Counted from the stretch's first letter, positions 30,898 through 42,001 are shown. The stretch: DNA of 64,000 nt from Planctomycetota bacterium (GCA_016712275.1 JADJRI010000010.1:1-64000); one strand, 5' to 3'. Notes: generated from the letters alone by a model not told the origin. Numbers and translations: made by a program.

Positions 30898-31616
30898 TCA
30901 CAAAGCGGCGACGGAGTGATGTAACTGTAGGGTGGGCTCCGCCCACCTTTCCGATCGCGAGCTCAACGCACAGACAACGAAGCGCGGGCTGGACTTGTCG
31001 CGCAACCCTGCCGCCACGACGGCACTCGACCGACGCGAAAAACCCTCCACGCGCCTACGCACGGGCGAAGCCCATTTCACTATCTTCTACGCCAACGGCG
31101 TTCCGCCCCATAGCCCAGGGTCGCCGCGCAGCGGCCACCCTGGGTAACCCGCGCGCCCCGCAATTACCAACCCCAAAGGGGTTGCGCCGAAATACCGCAC
31201 GCATGGCATGTCAGAAATCGAATACGCGCGTCTCGCCTTTATGTGCTTGAGGCGCTCCGGTTCTACCAGACCGACCGCAATCCGCGCTCCGGACTCCAGA
31301 CTCCGGACTCCAGACTCCGAACTCCAGTCTCAATTCGGCCCGGAGGGCCCTCGACCGTTGCCAGAGGTTTCAACCTCTGGATAGCGCCACTTTACGTCTT
31401 CCTCGTCCGGTGGACGAACGAGTCATTACACACGTATGACTCCAGGCCGCTTCATTGCCCTTCGCCCAGCGCGCTTTCAGCGCCATCACCCGTTCGCCCG
31501 AATCTCATGAATCCAAACCATCATTAGTGTGACACATGTGTGGCATCTATGTCGCTGCTATTAGGTTTCGTTACACGCTTCCTGTTCAGGATTCTTGCTT
31601 GATTTTGTATTACCCA
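30898..31616. other. Gene-free repeat spacer after yidC
   Basis: Contains a GGGTGGGCTCCGCCCACC hairpin at 30927-30947, a dispersed repeat at 31090-31190, and a CCGGACTCCAGACTCC-type microrepeat near 31280-31325. No coding feature is supported. Confidence 0.6.
31090..31190. repeat. Dispersed repeat with AGCCCAGGGT and CCCCAAAGGGG hairpins, copy A
   Basis: Reads CCAACGGCGT, then TAGCCCAGGGTCGCCGCGCA, GCGGCCACCCTGGGT, then CCAACCCCAAAGGGGTTGCG. The same order occurs at 32231-32331. Both halves fold into hairpins. Confidence 0.8.
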
Positions 31617-31942
31617 TCACCAATTCACGTTCACGAACACCATCGGCATCGGTGCGAAGCAGCCGAATTCCGGCCCCTGACCATTTGAATTGGATACAGG
31701 CAGGCGAGTCCCCATACGATCAAACCCATGAATGATTGGCCAATGGCGACTGAAACGAAAAAAGCGGCGATGCTGCCAACGCCGACGGTTACATTCAAAA
31801 TGCCGTCGGCCTTTGCTGATGAACCCGCTTGCGCATGCCCGCAAGCATCGCAGCGCCGCGCAGATCGAAATCGCAGAAGATGTGACTCGACGGCTCCCCA
31901 ATCGACTCTGAGTTTATGTTCTCGACATGCCGGACAGTCCAT
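31617..31942 (-). CDS. Small zinc-finger/transmembrane protein (frameshifted)
   Basis: About 108 residues. The start MDCPACREHKLRVDWG and then ARRCDACGHAQAG give two Cys-x2-Cys pairs, probably one zinc ribbon. Two hydrophobic segments follow (TVGVGSIAAFFVSVAIG, FMGLIVWGLACLYPIQ). The frame changes near 31680, after which GPEFGCFAPMPMVFVNVNW ends at 31617. I do not know the role. The ribbon-plus-helices plan resembles small membrane proteins common in planctomycete genomes. ATG 31942. Confidence 0.55.
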
Positions 31943-32447
31943 TTTGTTGGCTCCTGTCGATCCCGATTGAAGTCCTGTCACTTATGCGTAACTCATGATA
32001 CACGAGTAGGCCATTGTTTCGAAAGAGCCAAGCCTGCCCTGAAAAGTCACACAAATGGCACTCCCCTTAATCAACCCCAGCCCACGCGGGCCCGGTCACT
32101 AGTTTCTCACTTCACTGCCAAACGCAATACCCGTTTGTTTCCAATCTCATGCACTCCTCCAGCTAAAATCACTGAATTCGGTTAACTCTAAGCTTTCTGC
32201 CCGCGCTTACTGACCGTCGAAACCGTTCTTAACGCCAACGGCGTCGCGCCTCATAGCCCAGGGTCGCCGCGCAGCGGCCACCCTGGGTCAATCGCCACCT
32301 CGCGCCCTCCAACCCCAAAGGGGGTTACGCCATTCCCGCCGCCATGCCCCGCTCACGGCACACATGAATTCAGTGCATTCTCAGTCTCCCGTGAAATCGG
32401 AAATGTGAGCTTTCCCGGCCTGTCCGCTTGCGATTGACTGCCAAATT
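31943..32447. other. Spacer with dispersed repeat
   Basis: Gene-free as far as I can see, apart from the repeat at 32231-32331. Confidence 0.45.
32231..32331. repeat. Dispersed repeat, copy B
   Basis: Same block order as 31090-31190, including TAGCCCAGGGTCGCCGCGCA and CCAACCCCAAAGGGGGTTA, with minor differences. Confidence 0.8.
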
Positions 32448-32561
32448 CTTCTGACACCTTTTCCTCTCCTCTGCCAAATTCTTCCTGACACCTTTTCCTC
32501 TCCTGACACCTTTTCCTCTCCCGGGACCACCATCGTTCGGGAGGAAAAAAAGGTGTCAGGA
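32448..32561. repeat. TGACACCTTTTCCTCTC repeats with an inverted copy
   Basis: Three direct copies of CTGACACCTTTTCCTCTCC start near 32450, 32484 and 32502. The first two are each preceded by TGCCAAATTCTT. The last pairs with GGGAGGAAAAAAAGGTGTCA at 32539-32561 to form a stem of about 23 bp around a CCACCATCG-like loop. A truncated CCTGACACTTTATG follows. Repeats of this sort often mark REP-type or IS200-like target arrays, but no transposase is present. Confidence 0.75.
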
Positions 32562-32583
32562 AGAAATTACAATGTTGGAAAAA

Positions 32584-32858
32584 TCATCCTGACACTTTAT
32601 GACACGGATGAATCGTGATCCCGGTTGGCGACGACGGAGGCACATCCGCCGCCTGAGCCGCCGCGACGGCCGCCTCGACCGCACGGTATTCAATCGCATC
32701 ATGACTTGCCTGGGCAATATTCTCTGCACCGAAGAACATCACCGGCAACAGGAAAGGCTGATCGTCGAATGCCAGTTGCGCTTCAGATGCGCGCGGCGGC
32801 CCTCGCCGTTCCGAAAACGGAGCAAGGCCAGCGGCAGCAATAGCACACGCGTGCTCAT
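32584..32858 (-). CDS. Possible small secreted protein (frameshifted)
   Basis: ATG at 32858 has a good GGAG site 10 bases upstream and opens with MSTRVLLLPLALLRF, a likely signal peptide. The frame then changes near 32810 and continues ARASEAQLAFDDQPFLLPV through NIAQASHDAIEYRAVEAAV to a stop at 32584. No family is recognised. The 91-codon length and frameshift keep confidence low. Confidence 0.35.
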
Positions 32859-32929
32859 CGATACGACTCCAAAGACCAATCAGCCGGACCATGCCGGGGT
32901 CAGATGCAATTTGCAATTCCGATGTCAAT

Positions 32930-33754
32930 TCACACATGCACAGTGTGGATTCCATGGTTTGCAAGGATCTTACGCACATCATTCGCGTACTGAATGAACC
33001 GCGATTCTTTATCGTATAGGTACATCAGATTAAGAGGCGCGTGGAAAAATAGTCTCCCCCCGCTCAATTCATGCAAATGGACATTGAATGCTCGAAGATC
33101 GGCTACTATTGCATCTCGCTTACTATTGGAATGAGCCCAATGGCCGGAAGTTAGAAGATTCCCCCAGAAGACGCCACGCACAACTTCTCGAGAATGATGT
33201 CGCGACACTTCCCAAAGACGCACGTTTTCTTCCTCGGCATCACTTAAATGAGGAGAGTATGGTGCATCATCAAAATAAAGCGTCGGATACTGATTAGCTC
33301 GCATACAGTGAACCAAGCCTTGTGAAATGCCAAGCACTCCATTAATGTGATCGAAGACACTTCGACATATACCAGATAATTCTTGCATATGCAATTGGTT
33401 GTCTAATTTGACATGCATCACGAAAACCCCTTTGCAAGGCTTTTCCTCAGTCATTCTCACTGCAATGATTAATGGAGCATACATAAAATGCGAATCAGTA
33501 TCTAAGCCATAAATGTCTACCTCACAACAATCTGCGTCCAAGAGCGCTTGACCCAGTTGATTGATGCTATGTTTACCTATTTTCATAGCAGGTTTAATTT
33601 TATGGTGTCCGACTGTTGCAACCTGGATGTGTGTGGGTTGAACCCCGGCAATCGTTGTAATATCGCAAATCGAACGCCATACTTCCGGCCAGTTGAGCGG
33701 GCCCTCAATGTCCGGATAGCCTACTATACATAGCAAAGGTGTCTCTGGGTGCAT
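32930..33754 (-). CDS. Putative immunity protein of a polymorphic toxin module
   Basis: A 274-residue cytosolic-looking protein, clearly more AT-rich than the surroundings. It starts one base after the stop of the toxin-like ORF, so the pair must be co-transcribed. The segment REVVRGVFWGNLLTSGHW followed later by ELSGGRLFFH is loosely like the DUF3396/Imm52 immunity group. This is a weak resemblance from memory. The argument for immunity rests mainly on the gene order: nuclease-like domain first, partner second. No membrane segment or signal peptide is visible. Confidence 0.5.
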   Translation of the reverse strand: MHPETPLLCIVGYPDIEGPLNWPEVWRSICDITTIAGVQPTHIQVATVGHHKIKPAMKIGKHSINQLGQALLDADCCEVDIYGLDTDSHFMYAPLIIAVRMTEEKPCKGVFVMHVKLDNQLHMQELSGICRSVFDHINGVLGISQGLVHCMRANQYPTLYFDDAPYSPHLSDAEEENVRLWEVSRHHSREVVRGVFWGNLLTSGHWAHSNSKRDAIVADLRAFNVHLHELSGGRLFFHAPLNLMYLYDKESRFIQYANDVRKILANHGIHTVHV

Positions 33755-33755
33755 C

Positions 33756-34163
33756 TCAGTCCTTTGGCACTTCGCCGATGTTTAAAATCTTGTACTTCCT
33801 GAGCCTGTTTCCAAGTATCGCTTTGTATTGCAAGCCCTTTCTTACTAACTCGGGACGTGTCTGACTTGGACTCAAAACTTCGAAAATATCGAAGCTATTG
33901 TCCATATTCTTGAATACATTGTCTGGGCGCAGTCTGGAAGCAAATTCTCCTTCGGTTGCGGTAGTTATAGCGCGGTTTGTGTAGGCTGATTGAATGTCAC
34001 CAAGTGCAACTCGCCTCTCGACACTCTGTACCATGGTATCCCAGTGACCAGGGATACCATGAGGCTTGCTCCAAAGGGGGCAAAAGGGGGTCAGGTTGGT
34101 TTTTCCACAGCCTTCCGCGACCGGCCACAAGGCATTCTTCCGCACATACAGTGGGAAGCTCAT
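33756..34163 (-). CDS. Orphan C-terminal toxin-like domain (restriction-endonuclease-like)
   Basis: An open frame of 135 residues. The first 45 run out of repeat-like DNA and may be untranslated or fused by chance. The core reads SAYTNRAITTATEGEFASRL, then RPDNVFKNMDNSFDIFEVLS, then PSQTRPELVRKGLQYKAIL. A Pro-Asp followed after a short loop by (D/E)-x-x-x-Ser-Pro-Ser-Gln is the pattern of PD-(D/E)xK nuclease toxins at the ends of RHS/contact-dependent proteins. No N-terminal delivery part exists here, so this looks like a displaced toxin tip. Its partner gene follows directly. Confidence 0.45.
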   Translation of the reverse strand: MSFPLYVRKNALWPVAEGCGKTNLTPFCPLWSKPHGIPGHWDTMVQSVERRVALGDIQSAYTNRAITTATEGEFASRLRPDNVFKNMDNSFDIFEVLSPSQTRPELVRKGLQYKAILGNRLRKYKILNIGEVPKD

Positions 34164-34227
34164 TCTGACGTTGCGTCCCCTGCCAAAAGCCTTTCATTCT
34201 TCATTCTCCATTCTCAATTATACACTC

Positions 34228-34760
34228 CTCCCATTTCTGCGGAGCCTTGAGCAAGATTCACAATATGAAAGGCACGCCCATGCCCGCTTTCCTCCCTCGA
34301 CCCTCGGACCCTCGGACCCTTGGCCCCTTTTTCTTTCGCCGTTTCCCCCAACTCTACATTCTCCATTCTCAACTCTACATTTCCCCCCAAAATCCATAAC
34401 CCATTCATTCACAACCACATAAACTCCTTGCGGAGCGCTGAGCAAGATTTACAAGATGAAAGGACAACCCATGCCCACCTTCCTCCACTCGCCCCCTCAA
34501 CCCCTTGATCCCTCAGCCCCTTTCCCGTCTCGGCGTTCGCTCCTTTCGCGATTCGCTCTTCTCCATTCGCTGTTCAGGGAATTTCAGCAATGTTCAGCCC
34601 TGGAGTTTTTTTTTTTGAAGGAAATGGCCCCGAGGGCAGATGTCTCGGCACCGAACACTTTATGAACACACGACTTACAAAATCGAAGCAAGCTGAGTTT
34701 CAGCCGAAAATGAAACAGAATCAGCCATCGCCAACGCCCCCCCATGTTCACTCCAAAACC
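34228..34760. repeat. Dispersed intergenic repeat, copies B and C
   Basis: Two units spaced about 196 bases (from about 34228 and 34424) share TGCGGAG, GAGCAAGATT, ATGAAAGG and CCCATGCCC. Both are followed by the pyrimidine-rich TCGACCC/TTGGACCC and TTTCCCCCAACTCTACATTC blocks seen at 1-285. The ACACACGACTTACAAAA block is at 34669. A T10-type run lies near 34607. No transposase is present. The bases up to 34964 hold no supported gene. Confidence 0.75.
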
Positions 34761-34964
34761 GCATTTCGCGCCGATGCCCGCCCCCGGAACCCATCCCCTT
34801 ATTTCATTTTCCCTTTTACATTTTGCACTTCCCCCTTCCCCGCATTCCCTCGCCCACTCAGCCCCATGACCCCGAAGCCCCCGACAATCTCGCCCGATAT
34901 CCACCAATGCCCGAAAAACAGCCCAAACGGGCCGCGGAGTCCGTCGGCCGCGCCGCCCGCTTCA

Positions 34965-34994
34965 TTGACTTCAGGCCGTTTTCTGTGTTAAATA
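34965..34994 (+). promoter_or_regulatory. Candidate sigma-70 promoter for the coiled-coil gene
   Basis: TTGACT at 34965-34970 and TAAATA at 34989-34994 are separated by 18 bases. The start codon is about 100 bases downstream. A match to housekeeping consensus only; untested. Confidence 0.45.
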
Positions 34995-35097
34995 ATGTGG
35001 TAACAGAGTCTTGGAATCATGCCTTCCCCGGGGAGCGGACCTGCTTCCGCCTGCTGTGCGCGCCCTGCGCCGCATCCGTAATTTGAGGAGTCTTACC

Positions 35098-36989
35098 TTG
35101 GCCACGCAAACGAATCTTGGTGTGGGTGGAATTATTGGCGGCGCTGTCGGTCTCGTCATCGTCGGCGCGCTCGTCGCTTCCCCCTTGTACCTCGGCGCCC
35201 TTCAAAGGGAGAGCCGGCAACTCGATGCCTCGACGGCCGATCCGATCGAGCGCGTCCGCCGGGCGATCCTCAATCTCGACGAGAGCCTCGCGTCAATCGC
35301 CGATGCCCAGTCGACCGCGCTGGCCGGCCTCAAGCTGGAGTCGTCGCGCATCGCCGAGTTGTCCAAGATCAAAGGCCTTGTCTCGCCCGATCTCACCAAG
35401 AGCATGGACGATTCCGCCGCGCTGCGCGATCTGGAGACAAAAGACGAAGAGCGCGGCACAAAGATCGAAGGCGGCAAAGTGGCCACGGGAGCCCTGCCGT
35501 TTGGTTCCGCGCCGAACGAAATGAAGTCAAAGTACATCGGCGCCCATAAGAAACTGCTGGCCGATGCCGACAAGGCGATGCAGGCCCTGAACAATGCAAA
35601 CCATCTCGGCAGCACGCGAATTCGAGCCATTCTCGAATATTCGAGGGGCCGCATCGAGCGAAACCGGGCCTCATTTGAAGCATGGGAGGCCGATGTCTAT
35701 CGCCGGCAGGCGGTGAGTCTGGTGGAGTCGGTTTCGTTTCTGCAGCGCAGCGCCCGAGCGCTGATTGCCGAATCGCCCGATGAAGTCATCAAAAAACTGA
35801 CCAGGCAGATTGCCGATGAAGAAGTTGAGATCGACGGCCTGAAGAACGCCGTCACCGCCATTTCGCAGGCCGTGGCCGAGGCGGAGGGCAAAATCGGCGA
35901 ACTGGAAGAGCGTGCATCGGCCGCGCGTCGGCGCATGGTCGAATTGGAGTCGCAGGATGCGGCCATTCACGATGAAAACGGCGAATATGCGAAGCTGTCG
36001 CGCGAGGCTCGCGAGGCCGAGGCGGCCGCGGATTCGATGCGCAACGGCACGCTCTCCGATGCCAACCGCATTGCACCTCAGCCGGGCGGCGACATGATCG
36101 AAACCGCTTATGAGGGCGGATCCCAGCAGCTGGGCATTCGCGATTTGAAGGATCGCCTCGAACAGCGGCAGGAGCAATTGGCCGGCCGCGAAAAAATGCA
36201 GGCGGCGCTCGCGTCGCGCAAAGCCGATTTGATCAAGCAGAACGACGAGCTGAAAGCCAAGGCCAAAGCCGCGTCGAACCTCGCCGATGAACAGCTCGCA
36301 TTGATCGACGAGCTACTGCAAAAAGCCGAGAGCCACCACAAGGCGGCCGATCAGGCGGCGGTCAATGCGGTAAAAGCGCTGACCGAGGCCGTGAACAAAG
36401 CCACATCGGCATCGAGGGCCGCCGCGACGCGCCAGCAGGAGTTGCTGGTCCCCGATCAGGATGCAAACGAACTCGACACCGAACGCAACACCCTCATCCG
36501 GGGCGACAAGGACAGCAAGGCCGCCATCGATTGCATTGCCGCGGAAAGCAATTATCTGATCGCCCTGACCCAGGCCGATCAGATGGATTGGATTCGCTCG
36601 AATTATGAAACTTTGAAGGACATTGCCGCACGGACCGGCCGCGACGGCCCCGGCGACATCGCCTCCGAGCTTGATGCCCTTCGAACCAAAGCGACCGCGA
36701 AAGCAGGCGAATCCCGCAAGAAGTACGAAGAAATCGCCAAGGCCATCGCTCAGTCCGCCGCAGCGCCCGGTTCCACGGTGTCCGGCAAGGACATGGTCTG
36801 GCAGGTGCAAATGGGAGAAGCCTCGGCCCGGCTGATGCTGGCGGCCTTGGCCACTTCGGACGACGAGCGCCGCACCGAGCAGAATGCGGCCTACGATTTG
36901 CTGAAATCGATTATCGAGAAACGGAGCAAAGCCCGGCTGTGGATGCGGCGATTCAATCGTTCCTGCTGCTTCAGGAAACAGCACAGTAA
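35098..36989 (+). CDS. Membrane-anchored coiled-coil protein
   Basis: About 630 residues. The N-terminus carries one helix (GIIGGAVGLVIVGALVAS), then a long, charged, Ala/Glu/Lys-rich body with heptad-like stretches (ERNRASFEAWEADVYRR, VAEAEGKIGELEERASAARR, DLKDRLEQRQEQLAGRE), so mainly coiled coil. The start is TTG at 35098 with GAGGAG at 35085. The open frame ends at 37020 with an implausible basic tail. A shift near 36938 gives VDAAIQSFLLLQETAQ and a stop at 36989, which is more convincing. Function is unknown. Scaffolding in the cell envelope is possible. Confidence 0.7.
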
Positions 36990-37084
36990 GAGAAAGACAA
37001 TGGACCGATGGCCGATTTGATCGACCACCGGCCCGTTTCTGATTTGCTTCGGTTGACTTGCTTACTGCCCTACGCCGTGAACTT

Positions 37085-38828
37085 TCACTGGGCGGACATC
37101 GGGAAAAATACCATGTCCGAGGGAATCTTGCCCGCCTGAACTTTGCGGCCGGCATCGTCGATCATCGCCCCGTCGCCGCCGTCATCGACGCCGTTTCGCC
37201 AGATGCTGTAGAGCATCGCGCCGCGTTCGCCGTCGACCCGGTATCGAAGTTCGCCATTTCCGTGCACATCCATTGGTGCCGTCATAATGTCACCTAGCGC
37301 CGCCGGCCAGACGCCATACTCCGAATGGTGCTTCGCCAGCACCGCCGACGCGCGCGTCGCCGCGTTGTCCATGGCGCATTCGCGAATCAGCTGATCCGCG
37401 TAATTGAGGCTCGGCAGCATCAAGGTGACGAGCCGCATACTTCCGGCCTTCGTCGCTGTCGGCCAGTTGAGCAACGCGCTGCTCGCCAAGCGCGCGATTG
37501 GGATCATGAAGCGGCAAGTTGCGATACCGCGCCAGCTCATTCCATAATTCCTCATACTTGGCCAGCGTGTCCCGCCGATCGGCATGACGCGCGGCCGTCG
37601 CGATCAGTCCGGCCTCCACGCCGAAGCCATCATTGGCAGATTCATCCGCCGTCCCCATCGCCTGTAGCTTGGCAAATTGCGATGGAATGAGCCGGCCGTT
37701 GCCGCCGCCATCGTCGGTGAAGACATACTGCACCGCGTCCTGAAACATGAGCCGTTCGCCATCAAGATGCGGCACGAGCAGTGCGTCCTGCATCGTGAAG
37801 AGATGGCTTTGCACGATGGTCGCGTACATCTCCGGCGGCAGCGCGTCGCCGTGTTCGCCAAGAATGCGGCGCATTTCGCCGCATGTCATGCGCATGACGG
37901 CCGCACCAACAAGCTGTTCGATCAGCGTCTTGCCTTCAAACAGCTTTGCGGCCAACCGATGGTCGAGATCGAGCGACGACCATGCATCGGCATATCGCCC
38001 GGCGGCGGCATGATCACGGGCGTCGTAGACGAGAAACCAAGCCACGGTGCGAACGTCGGCCAAATGCGGCAGAAGGAGAGAAATCAGGCGCGGGGCAAGC
38101 GGATCCGGCTCCGGCGCGGCGCGTGCCAGCAGGTCGGCATCACTGTTGGCCTCGGCAAGGCGGCGCATGAATTCGCCGGTGTCGCTGCCGCCATAGACGA
38201 AACCGTAATAGGGCTTCGACGCGGCGGCGGCGAGGGCGGGAATGAGCGGGCGATTCGTCTCGAGCCACGCCTGTACGGCCGTCCAATCGGCGCTGCCCGG
38301 CTTGACGTCGGCCGGGTTCAGCGCCGAAAGGGATTCGGGCATCGGCTTGAACTGCAACAGCGTATCGCGCAGCACCGGCCACGCCCTTTGTTCCTCCGCA
38401 TGCTCGACGATCGATTCATTCAGCGTTTCAAGATAGTCGATGGACGGATTGGGTTTTGCGTAAGTGAGATAGGCGACATACGCCCCGCCGGCGCCGGCAG
38501 CGCCGAGCAGCGCGATCGAGGCGGAAATTGCGATTTTGACGATCATCGGTCTTCCTCGTTTCTTTCCACGGCGAATGAGCTTTGCCGTTAATTCCGGGTT
38601 TCCAAAACTATCGCACAAAACACGAATCGCTGCTTCCTCGGTAAGGCCTTCACCGGCCAGTTCTTCGAGGCCCTCGCGAAAGTGACTTTCCAATTCGGCG
38701 CGCACGTCCCGCTTTTCCGATCGCCACAGACGCGTTCCGCGGATGACACGCTCCGTGAGATTGGCCAGCGCCGACGGTAGTGCCGTATTGGAGACACTTT
38801 TCTGCATGGTTGCAGACGAATTCGTCAT
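37085..38828 (-). CDS. HAAS-type N-terminal domain membrane protein (frameshifted)
   Basis: About 580 residues. The first 100 carry RAELESHFREGLEELAGEG and EAAIRVLCDSFGNPELTAKL, the helical HAAS/permease-prefix pattern often encoded right after PadR regulators. One helix follows (IAISASIALLGAAGAGGAYV), then a large outside domain of helical repeats. The frame changes near 37450; the tail reads ADQLIRECAMDNAATRASAV and GDIMTAPMDVHGNGELRYRV and stops at 37085. Its ATG overlaps the PadR stop (ATGA), so the two genes are coupled and PadR probably regulates it. Confidence 0.7.
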
Positions 38829-39184
38829 GAGAACAAAACGGCCATTCGGGATTGCAGCCCGCCCAATACGAGGCGGCCCATCCCGCGCACCAACTCATCC
38901 CATTGCAACAAATCGCGCTCAAGGCGCTTCGTGCCGGCGTCCGTCAGGCGATAGTACTTTCGCCCACGACCGCTTTTGGCCTCCTGCCACTCTGATTCGA
39001 TGAGCCCCTGGGCTTCGAGGTTATATAAAAGTGGATAGAGTGTGCTTTGGCCGAGCTTCAGCACGCCATCGGACTTTTCTGAAACCTCTTTGACCAACTC
39101 GTATCCATACATGGCTCGCAGCCTTAATAGCTTCAAAACAGCCAGCGGCAGGACACCCTTGAGGAGTTCGCGTTCGAATTGCAT
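38825..39184 (-). CDS. PadR family transcriptional regulator
   Basis: A 119-residue winged-helix repressor. MQFERELLKGVLPLAVLKLL, MYGYELVKEVSEKSDGVLKL, STLYPLLYNLEAQGLIES and GRGRKYYRLTDAGTKRLE are classic PadR text. I use the ATG at 39184, which has GGAG eight bases upstream; the in-frame ATG at 39190 sits on that site. It heads an operon with the HAAS protein and is divergent from the ArsR-methyltransferase gene. An ACATAGTATGT palindrome lies just upstream. Confidence 0.9.
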   Translation of the reverse strand: MQFERELLKGVLPLAVLKLLRLRAMYGYELVKEVSEKSDGVLKLGQSTLYPLLYNLEAQGLIESEWQEAKSGRGRKYYRLTDAGTKRLERDLLQWDELVRGMGRLVLGGLQSRMAVLFS

Positions 39185-39207
39185 GGTCATCTCCAATACT
39201 TTGTTAT

Positions 39208-39218
39208 ACATAGTATGT
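39208..39218. promoter_or_regulatory. Candidate PadR operator
   Basis: ACATAGTATGT is a perfect odd-length palindrome, 24 bases before the padR start and within its likely leader. PadR proteins often bind ATGT...ACAT dyads and repress themselves. Assignment is by position. Confidence 0.45.
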
Positions 39219-39302
39219 GCTGCATAATCTGCTTAGTCAAGTAATCTGTTGGTTTTTCTCGTAGTTTTTAAGATTTGCTTGCAGCATTCAGTATTCATGC
39301 TA

Positions 39303-39322
39303 ATATCCGAATATATGGATAT
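39303..39322. promoter_or_regulatory. Candidate ArsR-family operator
   Basis: ATATCC, eight bases, GGATAT forms a dyad overlapping the likely start of the ArsR-methyltransferase gene. ArsR repressors use AT-rich dyads of this size, so autoregulation is plausible. Confidence 0.45.
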
Positions 39323-40320
39323 GCATGATGGCAAGTCGGTCGCGTTTCCCAAATTCGAACCCGGAGCGGTGTTTCACGCGCTCTCGGATGTGACGCGGCT
39401 GCGGCTTGTGCAACTGCTCTTGCTCGAAGAGCTGAATGTCACTGAATTGGTGGACATTCTTGGTTTGCCGCAGTCGAGCGTGTCACGGCAATTGAAAGTT
39501 CTTCGGGATGTCGGGTTGGTTCAGGATCGACGCGTCGGGGGCCACCTCACTTTATTCGGCGGTGCATTGTGCCATGGATGTTGCACCCGATGGATCGCTG
39601 ACCCCCCTCTTGATGAACTGGCTGGGGCAACGGCCATTGCCGGCGGCCATGCGCGATCGGTTGCAGCGCGTCGTGAATCAGCGGGCCGGACAGGCACGGG
39701 GGTTCTTCAATCGAATCGGCCGGCGATGGGATGAGCTTCGCACCGAGGCGTTTGGTACGACGTTTGCGATGGAAGCGTTCATCGCCCTTCTGCCGCGCGA
39801 ATGGACCGTGGCGGATATTGGAACGGGCACGGGGCACTTGCTTCCGGCGCTGTCGTCGCATTTTGCCAAGGTGATCGCAATCGAGCCGGCGGAGGTGATG
39901 TTGGAATGTGCCCGTCAGCGTGCGACCGGCGAGAGTTTGAGCAACGTCGAGCTACGCAACGGAGATTTGACCAAGCTGCCGGCCGATGATGAATGCGTTG
40001 ATCTGGCGATTGCGGTGCTTGTGCTGCATCACGTCCCGAATCCGAATGAGGCATTGGCTGAGATGGCGCGCGTCGTGCGGCCGGGCGCGCGGGTGTTGAT
40101 TGTCGAGCAGGAATCGCACGAGAACCAGGCGTTTTATGAACGGATGCAGGATCACTGGTGGGGATTTGATCCGAAGGATTTGGAGCGGCGGTTGGTCGGC
40201 ACTGGCTTTGAACGTGTGAGCTGTCGGCGGCTGTTAACTGCGGCGTCGGATGAAGGTTCGCCGGATTCGCCTTCGTTGTTTGTCTTGACGGGTTTCAGAA
40301 ACGGTTGCGATGAGACGTGA
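39315..40320 (+). CDS. ArsR-type regulator fused to SAM-dependent methyltransferase (frameshifted)
   Basis: About 335 residues. The first 85 form an ArsR winged helix (FHALSDVTRLRLVQLLLLEE, LGLPQSSVSRQLKVLRDVGL). After a frame change near 39535 the protein continues to a class I methyltransferase: VADIGTGTGHLLPALSSHF (SAM-binding loop), VIAIEPAEVMLECAR, LRNGDLTKLPADDECVDLAI and HHVPNPNEALAEMARVVRPG. Such fusions next to ahcY are typical of regulators sensing S-adenosylhomocysteine or SAM (SahR-like). Start ATG 39315 is a choice among several close ATGs. Ubiquinone-type methyltransferases are a less likely reading because of the HTH. Confidence 0.82.
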
Positions 40321-40325
40321 TGCAA

Positions 40326-40378
40326 TTCGCGATCGAGTGTGGAACAGGCTATTAGCCTGTTCCACACTCGATCGCGAA
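40326..40378. repeat. Long perfect palindrome (26-bp arms)
   Basis: Arms TTCGCGATCGAGTGTGGAAC..GGCTA and the exact complement flank a single T. It lies between the methyltransferase and ahcY genes. The TGTGGAAC.GGCTA core parallels the palindrome at 21375-21419. It can fold as a very stable hairpin on either strand. Confidence 0.9.
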
Positions 40379-40437
40379 ATGATGGTTAATGCCAGAGGAA
40401 AATACAAGATTCAACTTTTAATCAGGAGATTAGTGAC

Positions 40438-41890
<1,453 letters not shown>

Positions 41891-41922
41891 TCATCGAACG
41901 AATGCAGAATTGAGATCATGGG

Positions 41923-41957
41923 AAGCAGGCGGTTTGCAAGGGCCGCCTGCTTTTTTT
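41923..41957 (+). terminator. Intrinsic terminator after ahcY
   Basis: GCAGGCGG (41925-41932) pairs with CCGCCTGC (41943-41950) and is followed by T7. The same hairpin faces the convergent debranching enzyme gene. Confidence 0.9.
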
Positions 41958-42001
41958 GTTTGCTTCGTCCGGCCCGGGGGCCGGACACTACGACGCTGGA
42001 A

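Noticed and set aside
32599..32997. Plus-strand frame over the small secreted protein
   Set aside because: Arg-rich text with no ribosome site; the minus strand has a signal peptide and GGAG.
31500..34900. An insertion sequence or prophage in the repeat island
   Set aside because: No transposase, integrase, terminal inverted repeats or target duplications could be seen.
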